DNA from: Ruminococcus sp.
GTDB lineage: Bacteria > Bacillota > Clostridia > Oscillospirales > Ruminococcaceae
NCBI RefSeq assembly: GCF_024691275.1
Contig: NZ_JAILNU010000112.1
Location: 41,120-105,119, forward strand
DNA length: 64,000 nucleotides
Direction: 5' to 3'
A program made the translations under genes and the position numbers. Every line of letters begins with the position of its first letter. The first letter of the stretch is position 1. A model generated the notes under the pieces. The model was not told the DNA's origin and ran no database searches. It saw nothing but the letters and a program-made list of their open reading frames with translations. Shown piece after piece: positions 51,288 to 61,698 of the stretch.

Positions 51288-53267
51288 TTGAAAAATAAAT
51301 TCCCGACAGTCCTGATGATCCTGCACCTTCTTACTCTCGGTGCGCTCGTCGCTTCATTTCTTCTGATCGGCAAAAACGACCAGAAGTTTATGATATTTTA
51401 TATTTCAACGGCTGTACTGATACTTATCAGTATAGGATATACTGTCATTTACTCAAGAAATTCCATGCGGCGCATCTCAAAGATGAACCAGCATCTTGAA
51501 AGCTCCGCCGCTGAATTTATGAACTCTCTCCCCGCTCCTGTCGCGGTCATCGACGATCAGAGGCAGTTTGTCTGGTACAACCAGATATTTGCCGAAAAGA
51601 TCGGACTTGGTCAGGACGTTTACGGACTTGATTTTGAAGGCTTTGTAAAGATAGACATTGATTCACTTGTTTCAAACGGCTCTGCGATATGTCCGATAAA
51701 AGGCTGTATATATAACGTTACTGCCGAAAAATTCGACAAGAACGATATGTCGTTCCTCGTGCTGTACTTCCATGATAATACAAATTATTATGCCATTAAA
51801 AAAGCTATGGACGAATCGCACCCGAATGTTCTCGTCATAACTATTGATAATTATGACGATATCATGCAGAATGCAAAGGAAAGTGAAAAGGCTCAGACAT
51901 CTGTTGAGACCGAAAAGCTCATAGAGAATTTTATGAGCAGGACAAACGGCTTCATAAAGAAGACTTCGCCCAATACTTTTTACGCTATTATCGAAAACTG
52001 CCACATAAAAGAGATCATTGACGGCAAATTCAAGATACTCGATGCGGCAAGAAATATCAAGATAGCAGGAAAATATCCTCTGACCTTCTCCATTGGTGTG
52101 GGTCAGGGCGCAAAATCTCTCTCCGAGAGCGAGAGCATCGCAAGACAGTGCCTTGATATGGCTTTGGGACGAGGCGGCGATCAGGCTGTTGTCAAGACCG
52201 AGAACGGTTACAGATTCTTCGGCGGCGTATCCAAGGGCGTTGAGAAGCGTTCGCGCTCAAAGACAAGGATTATCGCCAACGCTATGCAGGATCTTATAAT
52301 GAGCTCCGACAAGGTGTTCATTATGGGACACCGCTTCGGCGATCTCGACTCGGTAGGAGCTGCCTGCGGACTTGCAGGTGCTATAAAAATACTCGGCAAG
52401 GAAGCTTATATCGCTGTAGACCGCTCCAAAAACCTTGCTGTTAACCTCATTGAAATGGTCGATAAGGAAACTAACTGCGGTCTGTTCGTTACCCCTTCGG
52501 AGGCAGAGCTGATGATAGGTCCCAACGATATGCTCATTATCGTTGATACCCATAACAAGGACTATATCGAAAGCCATGAGCTCTACGAAAAGGCAAAGTC
52601 CATCGTCGTTGTGGATCATCACAGAAAAACAGTCAACTTTATCGACGATGCCGTGATCTTCCACCATGAACCGTATGCTTCTTCTGCTTCTGAAATGGTT
52701 ACCGAGATCATTCAGTACTTCAATTATGATGGCGAAAACGAAGAAAAGATCGCAAGCTGCCATGCTGACGCTTTACTTGCCGGCATTATGCTCGACACGA
52801 AGAATTTCGTTATGAGAACTGGTGTCAGAACATTTGAAGCAGCTGCTTACCTGAAAAAGCTCGGCGCAGACACCGTTGCCGTAAAACTGCTGTTCTCCAA
52901 CTCCATCGACTCATACAGAAGAAAAACTCAGATAGTCGCTTCAGCAAAGATACATAATAACTGTGCTATTGCAGCTGCCGACTTCAAATCAGATGATATC
53001 CGTCTTGTTGCACCTCAGGCTGCCGATGAACTGCTCAGCATAACCGATGTTGCAGCTTCATTCGTTATCTACAGGACAGGTAATATATTAAATATATCAG
53101 CAAGATCTCTTGGTGCTCTCAATGTCCAGGTAATTATGGAACAGCTCGGCGGCGGCGGTCATCAGACCATGGCTGCGACCCAGCTGGAGAACGTTTCTAT
53201 GGAAGATGCTGTAAAATCACTTATATACGCTATCGACGACTGCCAGAAAAGCAGTTCTGAATCGTAA
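51288..53267 (+). CDS. gdpP: c-di-AMP phosphodiesterase GdpP
   Basis: 659 aa membrane protein that hydrolyses cyclic di-AMP. Two membrane helices (about 8-55), a PAS region (about 80-170), a degenerate GGDEF domain (about 175-300) and the DHH/DHHA1 domain with MGHRFGDLDSVGAA, VVDHHRK, AGIMLDTKNF and the C-terminal LGGGGHQ. TTG start at 51288, 8 nt after AAAGGAG. The sequence lies 22 bp after rnj and 21 bp before rplI, an arrangement found across Firmicutes (GdpP-RplI-DnaB). Confidence 0.96.
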   Translation: MKNKFPTVLMILHLLTLGALVASFLLIGKNDQKFMIFYISTAVLILISIGYTVIYSRNSMRRISKMNQHLESSAAEFMNSLPAPVAVIDDQRQFVWYNQIFAEKIGLGQDVYGLDFEGFVKIDIDSLVSNGSAICPIKGCIYNVTAEKFDKNDMSFLVLYFHDNTNYYAIKKAMDESHPNVLVITIDNYDDIMQNAKESEKAQTSVETEKLIENFMSRTNGFIKKTSPNTFYAIIENCHIKEIIDGKFKILDAARNIKIAGKYPLTFSIGVGQGAKSLSESESIARQCLDMALGRGGDQAVVKTENGYRFFGGVSKGVEKRSRSKTRIIANAMQDLIMSSDKVFIMGHRFGDLDSVGAACGLAGAIKILGKEAYIAVDRSKNLAVNLIEMVDKETNCGLFVTPSEAELMIGPNDMLIIVDTHNKDYIESHELYEKAKSIVVVDHHRKTVNFIDDAVIFHHEPYASSASEMVTEIIQYFNYDGENEEKIASCHADALLAGIMLDTKNFVMRTGVRTFEAAAYLKKLGADTVAVKLLFSNSIDSYRRKTQIVASAKIHNNCAIAAADFKSDDIRLVAPQAADELLSITDVAASFVIYRTGNILNISARSLGALNVQVIMEQLGGGGHQTMAATQLENVSMEDAVKSLIYAIDDCQKSSSES

Positions 53268-53288
53268 CACGAAAGGTTGGTAATAATA

Positions 53289-53735
53289 ATGAAGGTAATT
53301 TTCTTACAGGACGTAAAGGGTTCAGGTAAAAAAGGTGAGATAAAAAATGTTGCGGACGGTTATGCCCGCAATATGCTCCTTCCCAAGGGCTATGCAGTAG
53401 AGGCAACTGCTGCAAATATGAACAAGCTCGAAGGCGCTCAGGCATCTGCTCAGCATAAGATTGACGTTGATGTGCAGAACGCAAAGGAAGCTGCTGCAAA
53501 AATAAAGGGCAAGCGTGTTGATATCACAGCAAAAGCAGGCTCTAACGGCAAGCTTTTCGGTTCTGTAACATCAGGAAACATTGCAGATGCTCTCGCAAAA
53601 CAGTTCGGAGTAACTGTTGACAAGAAAAAGATCGTTCTCAGTACCGATATCAAGAACTTCGGTTCATATACCGCAACTGTCAAGCTTTACAACGGTATCT
53701 CCGAGACTATTGATGTTGAAGTCAGCGAAGGCTGA
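53289..53735 (+). CDS. rplI: Ribosomal protein bL9
   Basis: 148 aa. Binds 23S rRNA near the L1 stalk. The N-terminal signature [30 protein letters not shown] is textbook, followed by a long helix and the C-terminal domain with [16 protein letters not shown] and [10 protein letters not shown]. The ATG at 53289 is chosen on the family N-terminus. Third gene of the operon. Confidence 0.98.
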   Translation: MKVIFLQDVKGSGKKGEIKNVADGYARNMLLPKGYAVEATAANMNKLEGAQASAQHKIDVDVQNAKEAAAKIKGKRVDITAKAGSNGKLFGSVTSGNIADALAKQFGVTVDKKKIVLSTDIKNFGSYTATVKLYNGISETIDVEVSEG

Positions 53736-53747
53736 TTGGTGAAGGAT

Positions 53748-55103
53748 ATGGATGAAAATGAAATTCTGCTCTCCGCCCGCGAACTGCCACACAGTATCGA
53801 GGCGGAGCAATCCGTTTTAGGAGCAATTATCTCCCAGCCCTCTGTTCTGTCAGATGTTATCGAGCTCATAAAGCCCGAATATTTTTACAATGAGCAGCAT
53901 AAGGCGCTGTACTCGATAATGCTCCAGATGAATTCCATGAGTCTGCCCGTTGATATCGTCACAGTCCTGAACGAAGCTGAAAAGCAGCATATTTTTGAAA
54001 GCCCCGCCGAGGGAAGACGTTATCTTGCAGAGATAGGCGATCTTCTTCCGTCAACTTCAAATATACAGAGCTACTGCAAGATCGTTGCGGATAAGTACTT
54101 CCTGAGGAGCCTCAGTTTTGTCGCAAGGTCTATCCTTGAAGACGTACAGTCAGGCGAACAGGACGCACAGCTGCTTCTCGATGCTGCCGAACAGAAAATA
54201 TACGATATACGTCAGGGACGTGATGTAAAAGGACTTGTTCCCTTGTCTGAGGCGATTGCCGAAGCATATGACAGACTTGGAAAAATATCGGGTCCGGATA
54301 AGGAAAAATATGTCGGAGCAAGAACAGGTTTTACTCTCCTTGACAGCATAACATCGGGTCTTAACAAGTCTGACCTGATAATCATTGCTGCCCGACCCGG
54401 TATGGGTAAAACTTCTTTTGCCATGAATATTGCGACCAACGTTGCAAGACGCTCCGAAAAAGAAGTTGTAACCTTCAACCTCGAAATGTCCAAAGAACAG
54501 CTCGCTACTCGAATATTATCTACAGAGGCTCTTGTTGAATCAAATACACTCAGAAACGGCAGAATATCAGGTGATGACTGGGTAAAGCTGGCAACAAGTG
54601 CGGGCTATCTCAGCACTATTCCGCTGTATATCGACGACACCGCAAGTATGACCGTTCAGCAGATGAAAGCAAAGCTCCGCAGAACAAAAAATCTCGGACT
54701 GGTTATCATCGACTATCTCCAACTCATGGAATCAACTTCACACTCAGACAACCGAGTTACTGTTATCAGTGAGATCACCCGTCAACTCAAAGTCATGGCA
54801 AAGGAACTGAATGTGCCCGTAATACTTCTTTCCCAGCTCTCCCGTGCTGTTGAAAGCAGAACAGACAAACGCCCGATGCTCTCAGACCTGCGTGAATCAG
54901 GTTCTATCGAGCAGGACGCGGATATAGTGCTCTTTCTTTACCGCGAGGCTTACTACAATAAAGAAAGCCAGCGGCAGAATATCTCAGAATGTATTGTCGC
55001 AAAAAACCGTCACGGTGAGACAGGTACCGTCGAACTCATTTGGGACGGTCAGTATACACGCTTTTCAAATCCTGATTATAATGCTCCTCCGGAGAATGTA
55101 TGA
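53748..55103 (+). CDS. dnaB: Replicative DNA helicase DnaB
   Basis: 451 aa; hexameric helicase at the replication fork (DnaC in Bacillus). N-terminal domain with LPHSIEAEQSVLGAIISQP, then the RecA-like domain with Walker A ARPGMGKTSFA near residue 210, Walker B LVIIDYLQLM, SQLSRAVESR and LRESGSIEQDADIVLFLYRE. The ATG at 53748 is preceded by GGTGAAGG; TTG or GTG codons 9-12 nt earlier are alternatives. It overlaps tilS by 4 nt (ATGA). Confidence 0.97.
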   Translation: MDENEILLSARELPHSIEAEQSVLGAIISQPSVLSDVIELIKPEYFYNEQHKALYSIMLQMNSMSLPVDIVTVLNEAEKQHIFESPAEGRRYLAEIGDLLPSTSNIQSYCKIVADKYFLRSLSFVARSILEDVQSGEQDAQLLLDAAEQKIYDIRQGRDVKGLVPLSEAIAEAYDRLGKISGPDKEKYVGARTGFTLLDSITSGLNKSDLIIIAARPGMGKTSFAMNIATNVARRSEKEVVTFNLEMSKEQLATRILSTEALVESNTLRNGRISGDDWVKLATSAGYLSTIPLYIDDTASMTVQQMKAKLRRTKNLGLVIIDYLQLMESTSHSDNRVTVISEITRQLKVMAKELNVPVILLSQLSRAVESRTDKRPMLSDLRESGSIEQDADIVLFLYREAYYNKESQRQNISECIVAKNRHGETGTVELIWDGQYTRFSNPDYNAPPENV

Positions 55104-56440
55104 TGATATTAGATAAGATATTCGGATTCATAAAAGAAAATGCCCTGCTTGATGAGAAAGATACAGTCGTATGCGGTCTTTCAGGAGGTGCTGACAGCGT
55201 TGCATTGCTTCTGTCCATGTATGAGCTCAGAGAGAAGCTCGATATCACTGTTGAAGCTGTCCATGTCAATCACTGTCTGCGCGGTGAGGAAAGTGACCGC
55301 GATGAAGCGTTCTGCCGCGACCTGTGCCAGAAGCTTGGCATCAGCTTCATCGCTGTATCATGCGACGTTATGTCACTTGCAGAAAAAAGTGGAATGTCAG
55401 TTGAAGAAGCTGCCCGCACAATGAGATATGATGTTTTTGAAAAAGTATCCTGCGGTAAGAAAATTGCAACTGCTCATAATGCCAACGATAATCTTGAAAC
55501 TGTTATCCTGAATCTGTCAAGGGGTACAGGCATCAAGGGACTGGCAGGTATCCCAACTGTGCGCGGAAATATTATCCGTCCCCTTCTTACCGTAACACGC
55601 GCTGAGATCGAAGACTTTCTTCGCAGCAAGTCTCAAAGCTACGTCACGGACAGTACCAATCTTTCGGACGATTACACGAGAAATAAGATACGTCACAGGA
55701 TAGTCCCGCTTCTTGCTGAGTTCAACAGCTCTGTGACTGAAACATCTGTTAGTACGATTGCTACTCTGCGTGAGGAAAATGCACTGATCGAGAAAATGAC
55801 CGACAAGGCTATGGCTGATTGTCTGCACGGGAACTGCTTTCAAAACCTGTCACAGTATGACGGCGTTATACGAAAACGCTGTATCGCAAGACTTCTTGCG
55901 CTGAACAGCCTTCCCTATTCGCGCCAGAGACTCGAAGAAGCTGATAATATTGCTATTAACGGCGGAAAGCTGAATATCTCAAAGGATATTTTTCTTATTG
56001 GCAGTAGCAGTAAGCTTACACTCACAAAAATTCGTGAAAATGACGAAATGTTTGTACAAAAAGAAATGGTGATCGGTGAAAACGCGATATTTAGCCATTG
56101 CAAACTTGTATGTGAAGTGATTGAATGTGATAATTCTAAGAAATTTGAAACTGTTAACAAAAAATCCACATTTTATGTCATAGATTATGATAAAATAAGA
56201 GGAAAGGTTTTTGTTCGCAGCCGAAAATTCGGAGACAAGATCCGTCTTAAAGGAAGAAATTTCACTTCTTCCATAAAAAAACTTATTAATGAAAAGATTT
56301 TGCCTGAAATGCGCTCCTCTCTTCACTTTCTGGAAGACGAGGAAGGAACTATCTTCGCGGAGGGCATCGGTATTGCCGATCGGGTAGCTCCCGATGATAA
56401 TACATCAACTGTCCTGAAAATTTCGGTAAAACGATCATAA
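55100..56440 (+). CDS. tilS: tRNA(Ile)-lysidine synthetase TilS
   Basis: 446 aa. Changes C34 of the AUA-reading tRNA-Ile to lysidine; essential. Seen: the PP-loop VCGLSGGADSVALLLSM near residues 21-37, VHVNHCLRGEESDRDEAFC, and IATAHNANDNLET; then the TilS C-terminal domain. ATG overlaps the dnaB stop; GGAG precedes it. Usually hpt follows tilS in Firmicutes, but here ftsH follows directly. Confidence 0.96.
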   Translation: MMILDKIFGFIKENALLDEKDTVVCGLSGGADSVALLLSMYELREKLDITVEAVHVNHCLRGEESDRDEAFCRDLCQKLGISFIAVSCDVMSLAEKSGMSVEEAARTMRYDVFEKVSCGKKIATAHNANDNLETVILNLSRGTGIKGLAGIPTVRGNIIRPLLTVTRAEIEDFLRSKSQSYVTDSTNLSDDYTRNKIRHRIVPLLAEFNSSVTETSVSTIATLREENALIEKMTDKAMADCLHGNCFQNLSQYDGVIRKRCIARLLALNSLPYSRQRLEEADNIAINGGKLNISKDIFLIGSSSKLTLTKIRENDEMFVQKEMVIGENAIFSHCKLVCEVIECDNSKKFETVNKKSTFYVIDYDKIRGKVFVRSRKFGDKIRLKGRNFTSSIKKLINEKILPEMRSSLHFLEDEEGTIFAEGIGIADRVAPDDNTSTVLKISVKRS

Positions 56441-56458
56441 GAGAATGGAGAGGATAAT

Positions 56459-58369
56459 TTGACACCAAAAAAGAATAAAGGTATTTTTACGTACCTTCTG
56501 CTTATCATCATTGCTGTATGCTGCTTGGTATATGTAAGCTCAAGACTCAACGGTACGGGCAATAAGACCGAATATACCACAATTATCAGCTACTTTGACA
56601 ATTATGAGGTTTCGTATTACGAACTCGACTTGGGCACGGGCGACCTTGTTTACAAGCTGAGAGGCGAAGAGGTAGAAAAACACTACAGCGTCCCCAATGT
56701 TAATATCTTCCTCAGCGATACCGAGAATTACCGTAAGGAATACAATGAAAAATATCCCGATGAACCACTGAAACAGGATTATATCAAGATTACTGACAGG
56801 ACATGGCTCTACTCGCTCATACCTGTTATACTCACTATATTGCTTGGAATCGCTATCCTCTACTTCATGATGAAGCAGAGCGGCGGCGGCGGAAAGTACA
56901 CTTCCTTCGGCAAAGCAAACCTCAAAAACAGCGCAAGTGCAAGAAAAGCTACCTTCAAGGATGTTGCAGGCGCAGATGAAGAAAAGCAGGAGCTCGTCGA
57001 GATCGTTGATTACCTGAAGAATCCAAAGAAGTACACTGAACTCGGTGCTAAGGTTCCAAAGGGCGTTCTTCTTCTCGGCCCTCCAGGTACAGGTAAAACT
57101 CTCCTTGCAAGAGCAGTTGCAGGTGAGGCAGGCTGTCCGTTCTTCCCTATCTCAGGTTCGGACTTCGTTGAAATGTTCGTCGGTGTCGGTGCATCGCGTG
57201 TAAGAGACCTCTTTGAACAGGCTAAGAAACACGCACCTGCTATCATATTCATTGATGAGATCGATGCTGTCGGCCGTCACAGAGGTGCAGGTCTCGGAGG
57301 TGGTCACGATGAGCGTGAGCAGACTCTTAACCAGCTTCTCGTTGAAATGGACGGCTTTACAGGCAATGAGAGCGTTATCGTTATCGCAGCTACTAACAGA
57401 CGTGATATCCTCGACCCTGCTCTTCTCAGACCGGGCAGATTTGACAGACAGATCGTTGTAAACTACCCTGATGTCAAGGGGCGTGAGGAGATACTCGCAG
57501 TACACGCAAAGAACAAGCCTCTCGGTCCTGATGTCGATATCAAGAGGATCGCAAGAACTACACAGGGCTTCACAGGTGCAGACCTTGAAAATGTCCTCAA
57601 TGAAGCAGCTCTCCTTGCTGCAAGAAATGAGCGTCATGCGATCACAGAGGCTGATATCGAAGAAGCTACTCTTAAAGTTATTGCCGGTCCTGAGAAGAAG
57701 TCCAGGATCGTTACCGAAAGCGATAAGCGCATAACAGCTTATCACGAAGCAGGTCATGCTGTTGCCGGCTTCATGCTTGACAGTCAGGATAAGATACACC
57801 AGGTCACTATCATTCAGCGTGGTATGGCTGCCGGTATGACTGTTCACCGTCCCGATACAGACGATCAGCACGTTACACGCAATAAGATGCGAGAGCGTAT
57901 CATCGTTCTTCTCGGTGGTCGATGCAGTGAGGAGATATTCCTCGACGATATCTGCACAGGTGCTTCAAATGATATCGAGCGTGCAACCGCTACAGCAAGA
58001 AACATGGTAACAAAATACGGATTCTCTTCAAAGATCGGCGCTGTAGCATACAGCTCCGACAATGATGAGGTATTCCTCGGCAAGGACTACGGTCATACCA
58101 AGAACTACAGCGAGGCGGTAGCTGCTCAGATAGATGAAGAAGTTCGCTCCATCATCGAAAAGGCTTACAAGGACTGTGTTGCTCTCCTTACTGCAAATGC
58201 AGACAAGGTACATGCACTTTCAAAGTACCTTCTCAAGTATGAGAAGATCGACGGAGATGACTTCGAGAAGCTTATGCGCGGCGAACTCGTCGTTGATCTC
58301 TCTGATCCTGTAGATACTACTGCTACAGAAAAAAATGACAACACCGAGTCAACAGAACTTGATTCATGA
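56459..58369 (+). CDS. ftsH: ATP-dependent zinc metalloprotease FtsH
   Basis: 636 aa. Two membrane helices (about 9-27 and 115-137) around an extracytoplasmic domain, then AAA (Walker A GPPGTGKT near 205, [11 protein letters not shown]) and the M41 protease with the zinc motif [12 protein letters not shown] start at 56459 behind GGAGAGG. Last gene of the operon; a terminator follows 8 bp after the stop codon. Degrades short-lived and misassembled membrane proteins. Confidence 0.97.
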   Translation: MTPKKNKGIFTYLLLIIIAVCCLVYVSSRLNGTGNKTEYTTIISYFDNYEVSYYELDLGTGDLVYKLRGEEVEKHYSVPNVNIFLSDTENYRKEYNEKYPDEPLKQDYIKITDRTWLYSLIPVILTILLGIAILYFMMKQSGGGGKYTSFGKANLKNSASARKATFKDVAGADEEKQELVEIVDYLKNPKKYTELGAKVPKGVLLLGPPGTGKTLLARAVAGEAGCPFFPISGSDFVEMFVGVGASRVRDLFEQAKKHAPAIIFIDEIDAVGRHRGAGLGGGHDEREQTLNQLLVEMDGFTGNESVIVIAATNRRDILDPALLRPGRFDRQIVVNYPDVKGREEILAVHAKNKPLGPDVDIKRIARTTQGFTGADLENVLNEAALLAARNERHAITEADIEEATLKVIAGPEKKSRIVTESDKRITAYHEAGHAVAGFMLDSQDKIHQVTIIQRGMAAGMTVHRPDTDDQHVTRNKMRERIIVLLGGRCSEEIFLDDICTGASNDIERATATARNMVTKYGFSSKIGAVAYSSDNDEVFLGKDYGHTKNYSEAVAAQIDEEVRSIIEKAYKDCVALLTANADKVHALSKYLLKYEKIDGDDFEKLMRGELVVDLSDPVDTTATEKNDNTESTELDS

Positions 58370-58376
58370 TAAAACT

Positions 58377-58408
58377 ATCCCGAAGATGCGATTCTTCGGG
58401 ATTTTTTT
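58377..58408 (+). terminator. Terminator after ftsH
   Basis: A 9-bp stem ATCCCGAAG and its complement with an 8-nt loop, followed by TTTTTTT. Confidence 0.9.
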
Positions 58409-58436
58409 GCAAAAATTGCTCATCTTCCCATACGAG

Positions 58437-58465
58437 TTGAAATATTCGATTCCTTGTGATATAAT
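58437..58465 (+). promoter_or_regulatory. Promoter of the FHA-FtsW-PBP operon
   Basis: TTGAAA, 17-bp spacer, TATAAT with a TGA extension of the -10, 32 bp before the first start codon. Confidence 0.75.
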
Positions 58466-58497
58466 AGTAAACGATGTAAAAATTCGGAGGTGTTTTT

Positions 58498-58917
58498 TTG
58501 AATTCACTAAACCTGATACTTTGTGCTGTTGCAGCAGCTGCTCTTGACGTGTGTATACTAATTCTCATCATAACAGCCTACTGCGAAAAAAGATCATCAA
58601 AAAAGAAATGGCACACTGTTTCACAAGATATGGAGCTTGTTGAACAGAACAGGATATACGAGCTCGGCTGTGACGAGGTTCTTATAGGCCGTCATGCTTC
58701 TGCGGATATCCGTCTTCCCGATATGTCTGTTTCACGTTACCATGCAATTCTTACAGTTGCAGAGGGCGTATGGACGATCAGGGATATCGGTTCAAAATCA
58801 GGCGTATACGTAAACGGCAACCTGATACGAGAGTCCGCTCTCCACGAAAATGATGAAATCAAACTCGGAAACAGAAGACTTGTTTTCAGAAAAAGGAGGT
58901 CAGAGCGTGTACGCTAA
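58498..58917 (+). CDS. Membrane-anchored FHA-domain protein
   Basis: 139 aa. One N-terminal membrane helix (about 3-27), then an FHA domain (about 50-135) with VLIGRHASADIRLPDMSVSRYHAIL and SKSGVYVNGNLI; the phosphothreonine-binding Arg, Ser and His are present. TTG start at 58498 behind GGAGG. FHA domains bind phosphothreonine proteins, implying a Ser/Thr kinase elsewhere in the genome. It overlaps the ftsW gene by 11 nt. The order FHA, FtsW/RodA, PBP recalls actinobacterial fhaB-rodA-pbpA. Confidence 0.92.
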   Translation: MNSLNLILCAVAAAALDVCILILIITAYCEKRSSKKKWHTVSQDMELVEQNRIYELGCDEVLIGRHASADIRLPDMSVSRYHAILTVAEGVWTIRDIGSKSGVYVNGNLIRESALHENDEIKLGNRRLVFRKRRSERVR

Positions 58918-60199
58918 CCCTGTTGCATACATTTTTTCTTGTCTTTTTGTACTTATAGCACATTCGGCAATGCTTGTGAATATATGGTTCAACGGAAATT
59001 ACAGCGAGACAAAAGATATCGCTGTCCTCGGAGCTGCTGTTATTATCCTCGATATTGCCTATTTTGTTATAATACTCTTTTTTAAGCAGTCATCATACGT
59101 TCTGGATTTTCTTCTCATACTTGTATTGAATATGAGCATGATCTTCCAATCATGCTTCGGAAAAGTCGGCTTTGATAAAAAGCACTTCATTACTTGTATC
59201 GTATGTCTTGCAGCCTGCAAGGGTAGTTATATCCTCTGCAAGAACCATAAGCTTCTCCAGAAGAATAAAAAGTTCATCTATGCTGCGATAGGAGTCATAC
59301 TCCTGATAATGCTGTTGTTCACGAATGCTGAGAATATGTGGCTCGAAATAGGTCCTCTTTCAATTCAGCCGTCTGAATTCCTGAAACCGCTTTTCGTTCT
59401 CGCCTGCGCTACATCTATCGCAGACCAGCAGCACAAACATAAAGTCCTTATGTTCAATGTTGTGTACGATAATCTTGTGGTATTCGGCATTATGGCTGCA
59501 ATATGTCTTGTTCAGGTAAAATCTCATGACTACGGAAGCCTTCCTACGTTTGTCAGCATATATGCTGTAGGTTTTCTGCTCCGTATTTGCTATCCAAAGG
59601 CAAAATTCTCCAAGAAGAAGCTCATAGCTGGAATAATCGCAGGTATTGTCTGCCTCTGCATCGCGCTGAAATATGCTCCTGATTACGTTCAGCACCGTCT
59701 GCACGTTGATATATGGAGCGATAAGACAGGCGACGGTTATCAGCAGTCTCAGGCGCTTATCGCCATAGCCAACGGCGGTTGGTTCGGTGTAGGTCCCGGA
59801 AAGGGCTTTCTCGTAAACGTTTTCGCCCACGAAAATGATATCGTTTTCGCAACAGTTAGTGAAGAATGGGGACTGTTTTTCTCCCTTATGATGATACTCA
59901 CAATAATTGTCATCACAGCAGTTCCGCTTATCAATCCCGCTCGTTCATACTATCACGGAACGATGTCAGCTTGCATAAGCGCTGCCTTTATCGTACAGAT
60001 GGCACTGAATATCTTTGGTTCATGCAATCTTATCCCTTTCACAGGTGTAACTGTACCGTTTATTTCCGAGGGCGGCAGCTCTCTTATGGTCTGCGGGATC
60101 ATGGTGGGAATGCTCATAGCGGCTCAATCCCCTGTTTTCAAGGAACCTAAGCAAACTAAACAGGAAGAGCCTGTTCCCGCATGGAGGTGGCAGGAATGA
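58907..60199 (+). CDS. SEDS-family peptidoglycan polymerase, FtsW/RodA
   Basis: 430 aa with about ten membrane helices; polymerises glycan strands from lipid II with a cognate PBP. Seen: LEIGPLSIQPSEFLKPLFVL, VQVKSHDYGSLPTF (in place of the usual catalytic-region sequence with D), GGWFGVGPGKGF, and the C-terminal NLIPFTGVTVPFISEGGSSL. GTG start at 58907: AAGGAGG stands 6 nt before it, whereas the earlier in-frame ATG has none. It overlaps FHA upstream and the PBP gene downstream by a few nt, so all three are coupled. FtsW or RodA role cannot be told apart. Confidence 0.93.
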   Translation: MYANPVAYIFSCLFVLIAHSAMLVNIWFNGNYSETKDIAVLGAAVIILDIAYFVIILFFKQSSYVLDFLLILVLNMSMIFQSCFGKVGFDKKHFITCIVCLAACKGSYILCKNHKLLQKNKKFIYAAIGVILLIMLLFTNAENMWLEIGPLSIQPSEFLKPLFVLACATSIADQQHKHKVLMFNVVYDNLVVFGIMAAICLVQVKSHDYGSLPTFVSIYAVGFLLRICYPKAKFSKKKLIAGIIAGIVCLCIALKYAPDYVQHRLHVDIWSDKTGDGYQQSQALIAIANGGWFGVGPGKGFLVNVFAHENDIVFATVSEEWGLFFSLMMILTIIVITAVPLINPARSYYHGTMSACISAAFIVQMALNIFGSCNLIPFTGVTVPFISEGGSSLMVCGIMVGMLIAAQSPVFKEPKQTKQEEPVPAWRWQE

Positions 60200-61557
60200 A
60201 AAGTATAAAAAGGACACAGCGAATAATCACACTTATTATACTGCTTTTTGCCGCAGGTATGGCACTTCTTGTACTGAAGATACTACATGAGTCATCTTTC
60301 TACATGATGAACTCGGATAAACGTGAACTCGGCTATGTTTACGACAGGAAGGGCGACGTACTCTTTGACGGAACAGGTCAGGGACAGTATCCCGACAACT
60401 ACTTTATCGACTGCGGAAATATTATAGGCGATGATAAGGGTCAGATGGATAATACTCTCGTAGCGCAGAATCTTGAAAAGCTCAACAACTACGGCTTCTC
60501 TGAAGGACTTCGCCATTCGGGCGGCAAGGCAGCTATCTATACTACCCTTAACCATGCAGCTAACCGCGCTGTATATGACTCATACGGCTATATGCACGGC
60601 TGTGTTGCAGCTTATAACTACAAAACAGGTGAGATGCTCGTCTGCACAAGTCTCCCCTCTCTGGACGTTACAAAGGGCTATGACAATTTAAACCAGTTTG
60701 AAGATGCTACTCTTATGTCAAAGACTCTTTACGGAACAGTTCCAGGATCTACACAGAAGGTATCAACTGTTATTTCTGCCCTTGAAATAATGGGAAGCAG
60801 CCAGCTGTTCTCCAAAAGCTACACCTGTTACGGAAAATATACCAATCGTACAGGCAACGATATCGACTGTCATAATATCTACGGTCACGGTACCCAGAAC
60901 ATACAGGAAGCCTTTGAAAACAGCTGTAATCCATTCTTTGCTCAGCTCGTAGAGGACGATGACCTGCCGCTCGATAAACTGAAAAAGCAGTATGAGAAAA
61001 TGGGATATGTCCTTAACGGCGGCAAGCCTCAATATATTGATATCAACGGTATACAGTGCGCAACGGCTTCCACTACCCTTGAAGATAAATATCAGTTCAA
61101 GACACAATGGGGCTGTATCGGTCAGGGCGATACGCTTGTAAGTCCCATACAGCTCATGATGTGGGAGAGCGCTATTGCAAACGGTACAGGCAAAATGACC
61201 ATGCCCTACTTCATTGACCATGTGACCGATCTTAACGGCAAAATCAAGGAAAAAGCCAAGACACGCTACAGCGATAAGATTTTCTCGGAGGAGACTGCTT
61301 CTACAGTAAAACAGATAATGCTTACAAATGGTGCTGACAGGTACTCCTACCTTATTAACGGTTATACCGTCGGTGTCAAGAGCGGTACTGCTCAGGTGGA
61401 AGAAGGCGCAAAGGAAAATTCACTGCTCGTTGGCTTTGTTGACGATCCGTCATTACCTGTTGCATTCTGCATTCTTATCGAGAATAAGGCAAGCGGTTCG
61501 CTCACTACAGAGCAGGTCGCACAGGTACTGCTTGATAATTTAAAAAACAATTATTGA
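60196..61557 (+). CDS. Class B penicillin-binding protein (short, transpeptidase)
   Basis: 453 aa. One N-terminal membrane helix (about 10-32), a short domain, and a transpeptidase domain with all three motifs: SxxK in GTVPGSTQKV, SxN in NSCNPFF and the KSGTAQ of the third motif. It lacks the large dimerisation domain of PBP2/PBP3, resembling PbpA of actinobacteria. ATG at 60196, with GGAGG 8 nt upstream, overlapping the SEDS gene by 4 nt. It should crosslink the strands that the SEDS protein makes. Confidence 0.93.
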   Translation: MKSIKRTQRIITLIILLFAAGMALLVLKILHESSFYMMNSDKRELGYVYDRKGDVLFDGTGQGQYPDNYFIDCGNIIGDDKGQMDNTLVAQNLEKLNNYGFSEGLRHSGGKAAIYTTLNHAANRAVYDSYGYMHGCVAAYNYKTGEMLVCTSLPSLDVTKGYDNLNQFEDATLMSKTLYGTVPGSTQKVSTVISALEIMGSSQLFSKSYTCYGKYTNRTGNDIDCHNIYGHGTQNIQEAFENSCNPFFAQLVEDDDLPLDKLKKQYEKMGYVLNGGKPQYIDINGIQCATASTTLEDKYQFKTQWGCIGQGDTLVSPIQLMMWESAIANGTGKMTMPYFIDHVTDLNGKIKEKAKTRYSDKIFSEETASTVKQIMLTNGADRYSYLINGYTVGVKSGTAQVEEGAKENSLLVGFVDDPSLPVAFCILIENKASGSLTTEQVAQVLLDNLKNNY

Positions 61558-61619
61558 TGTCAGATTAAACAAAATATAAAAAATGCTTTGTGCACCTAAA
61601 CAAAATTCATAAAATGTTC

Positions 61620-61648
61620 TTGTATTCTATCTATTTTTATGGTATAAT
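61620..61648 (+). promoter_or_regulatory. Promoter of hpf
   Basis: TTGTAT, 17-bp spacer, TATAAT with a TGG extension; 50 bp before the start codon. Confidence 0.65.
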
Positions 61649-61698
61649 ATAACCATAAACTTAATGCTTTACTTTTGTAAAGCTAAAGGAGGACTAAT

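Noticed and set aside
58850..58906. ATG at 58850 as start of the FtsW/RodA gene
   Set aside because: It would overlap the FHA domain coding end by 68 nt and has no ribosome binding site; the GTG at 58907 has AAGGAGG 6 nt before it.
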